Assembly (NCBI GenBank): GCA_964592775.1
Contig: CAZQFX010000168.1
Location: 1-5,962, forward strand
Length of the DNA: 5,962 bases
Direction of reading: 5' to 3'
Origin: SURF-21 sp964592775
GTDB taxonomy: Bacteria > Actinomycetota > Geothermincolia > Geothermincolales > RBG-13-55-18
Numbering within the stretch: the first letter of the stretch is position 1; each line of letters opens with the position of its first letter. A model generated the notes under the pieces. That model was not told where the DNA came from. It worked only from the letters and a program-made list of their open reading frames with translations, and did no database searches. Position numbers and translations under genes: made by a program. Shown one piece after another: positions 1-5,879 of this stretch.

Positions 1-325
1 GAGAAAGGAGCTTGTCGCACAAGCCCTGCGTCAGACATATTGCTCTCCGCATATTCACCGAAATGGCCCAATATTGACCGTTCGCCCTCCATTTTGATGC
101 CTATTTTCCCGCGATTTTGGGAGGGCCGGATACGCGCGAGGTTTACGCAACAGGCTCCAAGGCGCAGTATTTGACTGAAAATATGGAAATACAGAATCGC
201 CCGGAAAAACAAAGATCTTGGATGTGACATGAAAGCTGGTGTCGTAAAGAAGCATTTATCGGGAGGAGCAGGGCGCTTTATCGCATGATGGGGGTGCAAG
301 CAGAAAGGCGAAGGAGAAAAATGCC

Positions 326-341
326 TGTTTCACGTGAAACA
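326..341. promoter_or_regulatory. parS: parS centromere-like site 1 (perfect ParB-binding palindrome)
   Basis: The 16 bases TGTTTCACGTGAAACA are a perfect palindrome and equal the widely conserved bacterial parS consensus bound by Spo0J/ParB. In the known system ParB dimers bind this site, use CTP to close into a sliding clamp and spread onto neighbouring DNA, and the complex is segregated by ParA. Both partners are encoded about 1 to 1.9 kb downstream in this window, which strongly supports the call. Confidence 0.97.
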
Positions 342-453
342 CTGAGAGAGAAAAGAGAACGATATTTTAGCGTGTGGATGGAGGCGGGATAAGAATTCGG
401 GCATTGAAAGAAGAAGGACGGGAAAAGGCAAGTAAACGGCAGGCGAATTAGGA

Positions 454-469
454 CGTTTCACGTGAAACA
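454..469. promoter_or_regulatory. parS: parS centromere-like site 2 (15/16 match)
   Basis: The bases CGTTTCACGTGAAACA match the parS consensus except for the first base (C instead of T), leaving a perfect 14-bp palindromic core at 455-468. Its centre is 128 bp from that of the perfect site at 326-341. It lies about 120 bases upstream of the rsmG start, so ParB bound and spreading from here could also influence transcription of rsmG-parA-parB; that effect is inference. Confidence 0.94.
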
Positions 470-588
470 AGGCAAAAAGCAAGGACGGTAGCCATAAAAA
501 CGAGAATACGAAAAAGGAAAGTCAAGAAGAAAGAGAGAAAATAAAGGCGGGGATATCATTGGGAAGCTACAATTAAGGAAAAATGTAT

Positions 589-1284
589 ATGATGGCCGAG
601 GAAAAAGAAGGAACGGGAGCGTTATTGAAGGCGGCCATGGAGCGCGCCGCAATGAAGATGGGAGTAGAGGTTCCGGAAGAAGCAATGAGAAAGATTGAGG
701 CATACGCGGATGAGATGTTGAAATGGAACAAGGCTTATAACCTTGTCGGCAGGAAACTGGGCGCGGAGGGCCTGGTCGGCCTGTTCGTTGATGCGGTAAC
801 CCCACTATGTATTCGGGGATTGTTCGAAGATAGAAGGGAAGTGCTGGATATCGGGAGCGGAGCGGGGATGCCAGGAATACCGCTTTACCTTATCTCGGGG
901 CCGTTCTCGCTCACGCTGCTCGAATCCCAGAGGAAAAAGATAACGTTTCTCGGGCACGTACGGCGCGTTCTCGAGCTGGAAGGAATACGGATATTTCCGG
1001 GTAGGCTGGAGGAGATGACGAGGGAAGAAGACCATCTGAACGCCTACGAAGTGGCATTGGCGCGCGCGGTAACGGATCCTCTGCGGCTGATAAGGCTCGC
1101 GGGGAACTTGTTGTGCGAGGGAGGCCTGCTGGTGGTCTTCGTGGGAAAAAAAGATGCGGAAAGGATAAGAAAAGCAAGCCTTGACTTAAACGACAAGGGC
1201 TTTAGGCTCGAGGCGCTGAGGTCGACGCAACGCATTGTAGGCAAGGAGAGCAGCCTGGCGGTGATAAGAAAGGGAAGCCGCTGA
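589..1284 (+). CDS. rsmG: 16S rRNA (guanine-527-N7)-methyltransferase RsmG (GidB)
   Basis: RsmG uses S-adenosylmethionine to methylate N7 of G527 (E. coli numbering) in 16S rRNA of the small ribosomal subunit; loss is linked to low-level streptomycin resistance in several bacteria. The 231-residue protein has normal family length. Visible are the WNKAYNLV segment (46-53), the SAM-binding motif LDIGSGAGMPGIPL (86-99), the LLESQRKKITFL segment (110-121) and ARAVTDP (158-164, matching the usual SRAF). Start choice: AAGGA at 575-579 is 9 bases from the ATG at 589 but only 3 from the in-frame ATG at 583; an ATG at 592 is also possible. Some usually conserved residues differ: the H-x-x-D-S motif reads F-V-D-A (66-69), the K of L-K-G is V185, and the C-terminal E-R pair reads E-S. 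The gene leads the likely rsmG-parA-parB operon. Confidence 0.93.
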   Translation: MMAEEKEGTGALLKAAMERAAMKMGVEVPEEAMRKIEAYADEMLKWNKAYNLVGRKLGAEGLVGLFVDAVTPLCIRGLFEDRREVLDIGSGAGMPGIPLYLISGPFSLTLLESQRKKITFLGHVRRVLELEGIRIFPGRLEEMTREEDHLNAYEVALARAVTDPLRLIRLAGNLLCEGGLLVVFVGKKDAERIRKASLDLNDKGFRLEALRSTQRIVGKESSLAVIRKGSR

Positions 1285-1336
1285 AGCCCCGGCGGCGTAA
1301 ACCGCACGGGAGAGAACAGTCGCGAGGTGAGCGCAA

Positions 1337-2230
1337 ATGGAAGTGGAAGAGACGAACGCGGAGACGGAGCGCGAAGGAGATGTGGGTGACGGCGATGTGG
1401 GGGAGGTGGCGGATATCTGGGCGGACGAGCGGGAAGGGGCACGGGAAGAGGGGCAAGAAGCGCTCGATGCGGCGAGAGTAGTGGCTATAGCCAACCAGAA
1501 GGGAGGTGTGGGCAAGAGCACGACGGCGATAAACCTTGGAGCATATCTCGCCATGGAGGGGAAAAGGGTGCTCATAGTCGACCTCGATCCGCAGAGCAAT
1601 GCCACGAGCGGACTCGGCATAGGGCCCAATGTGCCCGAACGGCAGATATATGACGTTCTTGTCAACGACGCGGCGATCGAGGAGATAATAGTACAAACCT
1701 CTACTGAGGGGTTAGACTTGGCGCCCTCTTCGCTCAGGCTGGCCGGAGCGGAGGTGGAGCTGGTGTCTCTCTACTCGCGCGAGGGGCGCCTCGAGAGAAG
1801 CCTCGAGCCCGTGCTGGGCGAATATGACATCATACTCGTCGATTGCCCGCCCTCGCTCGGCCTGTTGACCGTAAACGCGCTGGCGGCGGCGGACGAGGTG
1901 TTGATCCCCATCCAATGCGAGTACTATGCGCTGGAGGGCCTGGTGCTGCTGCTGCGCACCATAGAGAAGATTCGGGTCTACCTCAACCCCGATCTTCGCA
2001 TCGGGGGAATACTGTTGACGATGCACGATGCACGCACCAACATCTCGAAACAAGTCATGGAGGAAGTGCGAAAACAATACCCCAACGAGACGTTCATCAC
2101 CGTAATACCGCGCAACGTGCGCCTGAGCGAGGCCCCCAGTTACGGACAACCCATATCGCAATACGATCCGTTGTCCCGGGGCGCAAGGGCATACCAGGAT
2201 TTAGCGAAGGAAGTGATATCTAATGGCTAA
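1337..2230 (+). CDS. parA: Chromosome-partitioning ATPase ParA (Soj)
   Basis: ParA is a Walker-type ATPase that binds DNA nonspecifically as an ATP dimer; ParB-parS complexes stimulate its hydrolysis and follow the resulting gradient, segregating replication origins. The 297-residue protein shows the deviant Walker A motif KGGVGKST (55-62) with its signature lysine, VDLDPQSNAT (81-90), Walker B IILVDCPPS (165-173), and the LSEAPSYGQP segment (263-272) typical of chromosomal ParA/Soj. The ATG is preceded by AGGTGA at 1325-1330, 6 bases away, which supports this start. It leaves about 46 residues before the fold that are very acidic (18 Asp/Glu, 3 Arg in my count); Soj proteins without such an extension begin almost directly at the VVAIANQKGG strand. 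The gene starts 52 bases after rsmG and overlaps parB by 8 bases, indicating co-transcription. Confidence 0.97.
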   Translation: MEVEETNAETEREGDVGDGDVGEVADIWADEREGAREEGQEALDAARVVAIANQKGGVGKSTTAINLGAYLAMEGKRVLIVDLDPQSNATSGLGIGPNVPERQIYDVLVNDAAIEEIIVQTSTEGLDLAPSSLRLAGAEVELVSLYSREGRLERSLEPVLGEYDIILVDCPPSLGLLTVNALAAADEVLIPIQCEYYALEGLVLLLRTIEKIRVYLNPDLRIGGILLTMHDARTNISKQVMEEVRKQYPNETFITVIPRNVRLSEAPSYGQPISQYDPLSRGARAYQDLAKEVISNG

Positions 2231-3077
2231 GAAGGCCTTGGGAAAAGGGCTGGGGGCCCTAATAACCTCGAGCACGGCGGCGGAGCAGCCCAGGCACGAG
2301 ATGATACCGATCGACAGCATATCGCCCAACCCGCTGCAGCCCAGGAGGAGGTTCAACGAAGAAAGCCTGCAGGAGCTGGCCGCATCGTTGAAGGAACACG
2401 GCCTGGTGCAACCGATAATAGTACGTCCTTCGGGAACTGGTTACGATATTCTCGTGGGAGAACGGAGATGGAAGGCCGCCCAGCTAGCGGGCATCAAATC
2501 CATCCCGGCAGTGATAAGGGAGGCGGAGGTCTCGGAATGCCTTCAGATCGCGCTGGTGGAGAACCTCCATCGGGATGACCTCAACGGCATTGAGGAGGCG
2601 ACCGCTTACCGGCAGCTCATGGAGGATTTCGGGCTCTCTCAGGATGAGATATCGGAAAAGGTCGGCAAGAGCCGCTCCGCCGTGGCCAACGCGCTGCGCC
2701 TGCTTCAACTTCCAGTTGAGGTTCAGGCAACGGTGGTCGCGGAGGAGATCACGCCCGGCCATGCGCGTGCCCTTCTTGCCCTGCAGGGCGACCCCTACCA
2801 GGCGGTGCTGCTGCAGCGCATCATTGAGGAAGGGCTGTCCGTGCGCCAGACGGAGGAGATCTCCAGGAAAAGGCTTGGTGGCGCCGAGGAGGCCGTGCCG
2901 AGGGAGAAGCCGCAACCGTTGGAAGAATATGCCGACCTCATTGCGGCGAGCCTGCGCGCGAAAGTGCGCGTCGTACAGGGAAAACGCAAAGGCAAGATCA
3001 TCATCGAGTTCAAGGGCGAGAAGGACCTGCGGCGATTGCTGGACGAGATCGGGGTGGCCGCACCCGGTTCCGAATAA
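2223..3077 (+). CDS. parB: Chromosome-partitioning protein ParB (Spo0J family, parS-binding CTPase)
   Basis: ParB binds parS, clamps and slides on DNA using CTP, and activates ParA; it also helps load SMC in many bacteria. The 284-residue protein has the full architecture: a basic N-terminal peptide KKALGKGLGALI (3-14) that contacts ParA; NPLQPRRRF (36-44); the CTP-binding GERRW region (79-83) and ENLHRDDLNGIEEA (113-126); a helix-turn-helix region about 138-164 (LSQDEISEKVGKSRSAVANA) for parS recognition; a charged linker; and a C-terminal dimerisation domain from about 235. Its ATG lies inside the last codons of parA, sharing 8 bases, with GAAGGAAG at 2206-2213 as a plausible ribosome binding site, so translational coupling is likely. 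Two matching parS sites occur at 326-341 and 454-469. No residue appears missing. Confidence 0.97.
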   Translation: MAKKALGKGLGALITSSTAAEQPRHEMIPIDSISPNPLQPRRRFNEESLQELAASLKEHGLVQPIIVRPSGTGYDILVGERRWKAAQLAGIKSIPAVIREAEVSECLQIALVENLHRDDLNGIEEATAYRQLMEDFGLSQDEISEKVGKSRSAVANALRLLQLPVEVQATVVAEEITPGHARALLALQGDPYQAVLLQRIIEEGLSVRQTEEISRKRLGGAEEAVPREKPQPLEEYADLIAASLRAKVRVVQGKRKGKIIIEFKGEKDLRRLLDEIGVAAPGSE

Positions 3078-3123
3078 GGTATATATTTCCATATATCGCT
3101 CATGCCGGCATGCCGGGACCGGG
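3063..3123 (+). other. Possible RNA stem structure over the parB stop codon
   Basis: CCCGGTTCCG (3063-3072) can pair with CGGGACCGGG (3114-3123) over 10 bp with one G-T wobble. The enclosed loop contains a small ATATAT-TTCC-ATATAT hairpin (3081-3096), and a 12-base palindrome CCGGCATGCCGG (3105-3116) competes with the long stem. The stem's left arm lies in the last codons of parB. No T-run follows, so this is not a canonical intrinsic terminator; it might protect the mRNA 3' end or be chance in GC-rich DNA. Confidence 0.22.
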
Positions 3124-3252
3124 ATCGGCATTCACGAGGCCAAACAGGCACGAGGTCCGGCCGCCCGCCTCGCCGCGGTGAAAGCGTTGCCGAGTATCCC
3201 CAAGAGATAATACTCCCGCACTCGGCCACCGCTATGGCCAGAGGGCTGCCCT

Positions 3253-3312
3253 GAAAACACACACACTACGCTCCAATACTATGTGCTGTGCCCCCAGTAT
3301 CGCGAGATTTTC
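3253..3312. repeat. Direct repeat, copy 1 (60 bases)
   Basis: This copy matches 3358-3414 at 55 of 57 aligned positions plus one 3-base insertion (TAC after the CA-run). It begins GAAAA followed by a CACACACAC run, contains a 20-base identical block at 3279-3298, and ends TCGCGAGATTTTC. The ends GAAAA and TTTTC are complementary, so each copy has 5-bp terminal inverted repeats. A GAGGGC precedes both copies at slightly different distances. The family is unknown to me; a dispersed intergenic repeat is my best guess. Confidence 0.9.
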
Positions 3313-3357
3313 AATCCCGCTTCGGGGTCAGCCCTGGAAGGGGATCAGCAGAGGGCC

Positions 3358-3414
3358 GAAAACACACACACGCTCCAATGCTATGTGCTGTGCCCCCAGT
3401 CTCGCGAGATTTTC
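3358..3414. repeat. Direct repeat, copy 2 (57 bases)
   Basis: This second copy starts 105 bases after copy 1, with a 45-base spacer between them. It differs by two substitutions and lacks the TAC insertion. One of the substitutions makes a perfect 10-base palindrome TCTCGCGAGA (3400-3409); copy 1 has only the TCGCGA core. Sequence after this copy resembles that after copy 1 only loosely, so the duplicated unit seems confined to about 60 bases plus the GAGGGC in front. Confidence 0.9.
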
Positions 3415-3554
3415 ATAAACCTCGGTGGTGTCGCGACCGCGCGGCATGGACAGCCGATCCCAAAGGCCCTACGGCCACCCACGCTTCTCGCCGAAGAAGC
3501 GATAAAAGACGCGAGCGGCCCTCCTGTAATATGCTCGGTCTGCCGGACTTGCGG

Positions 3555-4493
3555 CTACGAGTATTTCTCTATGGCCAGCTCGAGCAGGCGGCGCACCAGT
3601 TCGTTGAAGTCGAGTCCCGCCGTCTCGGCGGCCATGGGCAGGAGGCTGGTCTCGGTCATGCCCGGGCTTATGTTCAGCTCCAGCACCTGGGGAACCCCGT
3701 CATCGTCGATGATCATATCCACCCGCGATACGTTAAGGCAGCCCAGGGCGCGGTGGGTGAGGAGGGCCGCCTCGGTGGCGCGGCGGGACACGGCATCGTC
3801 GAGCCGTGCCGGGCAGTAGTATTCCGTGAGGCCTGGAGTGTAGCGGGAATCGAAATCGAAGAAGCCGCTGTGGGGAACAGTTTCCACGAGGGGCAGGGCT
3901 TCGAGTTCCTCGTTCCCGAGGATACTGGCGGCGACCTCCGTTCCCTTTACATATTTTTCCAGCAAAACCCTGTCGTCGTAATGCAGTGCCGAACGCACGG
4001 CCTCCGGGAGCTCGTCCTGTGACGCCGCCACCTTGACCCCCAGGGCCGAACCCTGGGCGACCGGCTTGACCACCAGGGGGAAGCCGAGCTTCCCGCCCAC
4101 GGCGGCGAGGGAGTGCACGGCCCCCATTTCCTGGAAGGTCGCCTCGCTCAGGACGAAGAAAGGAGGCGAGGGTATGCCCTCGCGCCGGAATATCTCCTTG
4201 GAGAGAGCCTTATTGAAACCTATGGCGCTGGAGAAGACCCCAGGTCCGGTATAAGGGATATCCAGGATCTCGAGAAGCTCCTGGATGGTGCCGTCCTCGC
4301 CGAACTTGCCATGCAGGGCGATATAGACAAGATCCGGCCGCTCGCCCTTGAGGGTCGGGACGAGATTCGCGTCGACGTCAAGGTCCAGAACATCGTGGCC
4401 GAGATTGGCGAGAGCGCGGGAAACCCTGCGTCCGGAGCGCAGGGAGACATCGCGCTCCAGGGACCGCCCGCCCATCAACACGCCTATGCGCAT
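3555..4493 (-). CDS. ddl: D-alanine--D-alanine ligase (ATP-grasp)
   Basis: Ddl joins two D-alanines using ATP in the cytoplasm, supplying the dipeptide that MurF adds to the peptidoglycan precursor. The 312-residue protein is close to DdlB length. By alignment from memory to E. coli DdlB it keeps the catalytic glutamate (E13, GGRSLERDVS), IALHGKFGEDG (58-68), the ATP-grasp lysine in VVKP (K143), the GSALG loop serine (S149), Y218 (SRYTPG), R257 and D259 (SRVDM), and metal ligands in LELNISPGMT (E272, N274). The tyrosine fits D-Ala-D-Ala rather than D-Ala-D-lactate specificity. The frame is open 26 codons further upstream, inside the preceding gene, but the ATG at 4493 is favoured because AGGGGG (4503-4508) sits 9 bases before it and the protein then starts MRIGVLMGG as in the family. 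That Shine-Dalgarno overlaps the upstream stop codon, so translation is probably coupled. Confidence 0.96.
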   Translation of the reverse strand: MRIGVLMGGRSLERDVSLRSGRRVSRALANLGHDVLDLDVDANLVPTLKGERPDLVYIALHGKFGEDGTIQELLEILDIPYTGPGVFSSAIGFNKALSKEIFRREGIPSPPFFVLSEATFQEMGAVHSLAAVGGKLGFPLVVKPVAQGSALGVKVAASQDELPEAVRSALHYDDRVLLEKYVKGTEVAASILGNEELEALPLVETVPHSGFFDFDSRYTPGLTEYYCPARLDDAVSRRATEAALLTHRALGCLNVSRVDMIIDDDGVPQVLELNISPGMTETSLLPMAAETAGLDFNELVRRLLELAIEKYS

Positions 4494-4506
4494 GACTTTC
4501 AACCCC

Positions 4507-5790
4507 CTAGTCCTCGTCTCGAGACGGCTCGTCGTCGAGCCGCGGCACCCCGAAGCCCAGGGCCCGGGCAAGGGAGATCTCTCGCTTGATCACCTTGGCC
4601 AGCCGCCTGATGCCCTCGTGAACCGTCTCTACGTCCGAATAACTGAAATTAAGGCGCATGCAGTTCTCTCCCCCTTCGTAGGGGAAGAAGCCGCTCCCGG
4701 GAACGTAAGCGACCTTGGCGTCGACAGCGGCCGCGAGCATCTCCGAGGTCTTGATGAATCCCGGGAGGGTCGCCCATACGAAGAAGCCGCCCCGGGGATG
4801 CGTCCATTCGGCGATGCCCGAGAGGTGCTCCTCGAGGGCCGCGAGCATTGCGTCGCGCCGGCCGCGGTAATATTCCAGCAGCTGCTGGACCTGCCCCCTC
4901 CAGTCCTCCTTGGCGAAATAGCTGTGGGCGACCATCTGGGTGAAGGTGGACGTGCAGAGGTCCGCGGATTGCTTCGCGAGCAGCAGCTTGTCCAGGATGG
5001 GGTGGGGGGCGGCGATCCAGCCGATGCGCATCCCAGCGGAGAATATCTTCGAAAGGGTTCCGAGATAGATCACCCGGCTTGCGTCCAGGCTGCGCAAGGT
5101 GGGGCAGGGCGCCCCCTCGAAGCGCAGCATGCCGTAAGGATTGTCCTCAACCACCAGGCAGCCGTGCTCGTGCGCGAGCTCGAGGAGACCGAAACGCCGT
5201 TCGGCACTCAGGGTTATTCCTGCCGGATTCTGGAAATTGGGTATGGTGTAGATGAACTTGGCGCGTTCCCCCCTGGCCGCCAGCTCCCGCAGCGTTTCCG
5301 CCAGTCGCTCCACCACCATGCCCTCTTCGTCCATGGGCACGGTGTGGATGTCGGGCTGGTAGCTCAAGAAGCTGTTGAGGGCGCCGACGTAACTCGGCGC
5401 CTCGGTGATGATGTGGTCGCCGGGATTGATGAAGATCTTGGCGATCAGCTCCAGGCCCTGCTGGGCGCCGTGGGTGATGATGATGTCCTCCGGATAGCAG
5501 GGCGTTCCCTCCTCCCCCATGACTTCGACAATGTCGTGCTTGAGCGGTGCGTAACCGTCAGTGGGGCCGTACTGCAGCGCCAAGGAATGGTCTTCCGCGA
5601 GAACCCGGCGCACGGTCCTCATGATTATCTCGCGATCGAAGGCCTGGGTGTACGGCAGCCCTACCGCCATGGATATGATATCCGGCCTGGCGGTGACCGC
5701 GAGCAGGTCCCTGATCTCCGAGGAGAGCATGCTAGAAGTCCGGTGCGCGTACTTTTCGCCGAAGGGATCAAGGGTGAACCTTGAAGGCAT
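4507..5790 (-). CDS. PLP-dependent class I/II aminotransferase (LysN/2-aminoadipate aminotransferase-like)
   Basis: A fold-type I pyridoxal-phosphate enzyme that should move an amino group between an amino acid and a 2-oxo acid in the cytoplasm. The 427-residue protein has the full set of signatures: YGPTDGYAPL (74-83), THGAQQGLEL (106-115), EAPSY (130-134), NFQNPAG (185-191), VVEDNPYG (213-220) with cofactor-binding D216, TLSKIFSAGMRIGW (245-258) with Schiff-base lysine K248 and phosphate-binding R255, and R379 for the substrate carboxylate. It resembles Thermus LysN and the aminotransferase half of MocR regulators, but has no N-terminal DNA-binding domain. Its substrate is not readable; aromatic, branched-chain or 2-aminoadipate are all possible. 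GAGAGGTG (5798-5805) precedes the ATG by 7 bases. The last 15 or so residues are a charged tail. It is 13 bases upstream of ddl in the same operon. Confidence 0.93.
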   Translation of the reverse strand: MPSRFTLDPFGEKYAHRTSSMLSSEIRDLLAVTARPDIISMAVGLPYTQAFDREIIMRTVRRVLAEDHSLALQYGPTDGYAPLKHDIVEVMGEEGTPCYPEDIIITHGAQQGLELIAKIFINPGDHIITEAPSYVGALNSFLSYQPDIHTVPMDEEGMVVERLAETLRELAARGERAKFIYTIPNFQNPAGITLSAERRFGLLELAHEHGCLVVEDNPYGMLRFEGAPCPTLRSLDASRVIYLGTLSKIFSAGMRIGWIAAPHPILDKLLLAKQSADLCTSTFTQMVAHSYFAKEDWRGQVQQLLEYYRGRRDAMLAALEEHLSGIAEWTHPRGGFFVWATLPGFIKTSEMLAAAVDAKVAYVPGSGFFPYEGGENCMRLNFSYSDVETVHEGIRRLAKVIKREISLARALGFGVPRLDDEPSRDED

Positions 5791-5849
5791 GTAACAACAC
5801 CTCTCCCCTAAGGGGGATCTCCTGGCCCCCCGGTTTTCTTATGAGCAGT

Positions 5850-5879
5850 AGTATAAAGCATCGCGTTCTCCCGCGAGAA
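5850..5879 (-). promoter_or_regulatory. Candidate promoter of the aminotransferase-ddl operon
   Basis: Read on the - strand, TATACT (5850-5855) matches five of six bases of the -10 consensus. The hexamer 18 bases upstream is TTCTCG (5874-5879), a poor -35 match, and forms one arm of the inverted repeat TTCTC-CCGC-GAGAA (+ strand 5866-5879), which could be an operator. Transcription would begin near 5843, giving a leader of about 50 bases that contains CCCC-TAA-GGGG (5805-5815) beside the ribosome binding site. The rest up to 5962 is GC-rich with no visible gene. Confidence 0.35.

Larger units (their letters stand above)
1..588. other. Gene-free leader upstream of rsmG carrying two parS sites
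   Basis: No reading frame here resembles a known protein, and the open frames are short and lack well-placed ribosome binding sites. By hand count, 301-600 is about 43% G+C and about 73% purine on the + strand. The stretch 471-550 is about 82% purine. Two parS sites lie at 326-341 and 454-469. A short inverted repeat, GCTTGT-CGC-ACAAGC, lies at 10-24 but has no T-run, so I do not call it a terminator. In many bacteria yidC and jag precede rsmG; neither is visible here, though the window may start too late to show them. I found no cluster of DnaA boxes, so I do not call an origin, although parS usually lies near one. Confidence 0.7.
3078..3554. other. Gene-free space between convergent parB and ddl
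   Basis: These 477 bases separate the 3' ends of two convergent transcription units. They contain two near-identical direct repeats (3253-3312 and 3358-3414), a possible two-part stem at 3175-3232, and a small GCTTCT/AGAAGC inverted repeat at 3483-3500. I see no tRNA, no terminator with a T-run for either direction, and no reading frame with both a ribosome binding site and a recognisable product. A + strand frame stays open from 3211 through both repeats and into the antisense of ddl, but nothing supports it as a gene. Confidence 0.7.

Noticed and set aside
171..197. Possible promoter, TTGACT with CAGAAT 15 bases downstream
   Set aside because: The -35 box is good but the -10 is only 4 of 6 and the spacer is short; not enough to call without transcript data.
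55..255. 66-codon - strand open frame in the leader
   Set aside because: No Shine-Dalgarno before its ATG, no recognisable motif and no neighbour that would support it.
285..392. 35-codon + strand open frame overlapping parS site 1, after GGAGGAG at 262-268
   Set aside because: The purine run is about 16 bases from the ATG, too far for normal initiation, and the peptide is merely Arg/Glu-rich as expected from the purine bias.
568..573. TACAAT as a -10 box just before rsmG
   Set aside because: No -35-like hexamer at a usable distance, and the transcript would start at or inside the ribosome binding site.
1..588. Replication origin (oriC) in the parS-bearing leader
   Set aside because: I found only isolated imperfect DnaA-box-like words, no cluster and no dnaA or dnaN gene; parS alone does not define oriC.
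2484..3262. Several open frames overlapping parB in other frames and on the - strand
   Set aside because: parB is full length with intact motifs; these translations are low-complexity, Arg- and Ser-rich shadows.
3253..3414. CRISPR array
   Set aside because: Only two units, each longer than usual CRISPR repeats and differing by an indel, with no cas genes nearby.
3483..3500. GCTTCT/AGAAGC hairpin as a terminator for ddl or parB
   Set aside because: The stem is only 6 bp and neither strand has a T-run after it.
3283..4022. Two overlapping + strand open frames starting in the repeats and running antisense into ddl
   Set aside because: They lack ribosome binding sites and most of their length is the mirror of a clear ddl gene.
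4348..5784. 478-codon + strand open frame antisense to the aminotransferase
   Set aside because: The opposite strand encodes a complete protein with every aminotransferase signature; long antisense frames are common in GC-rich genes and this one has no recognisable motif.
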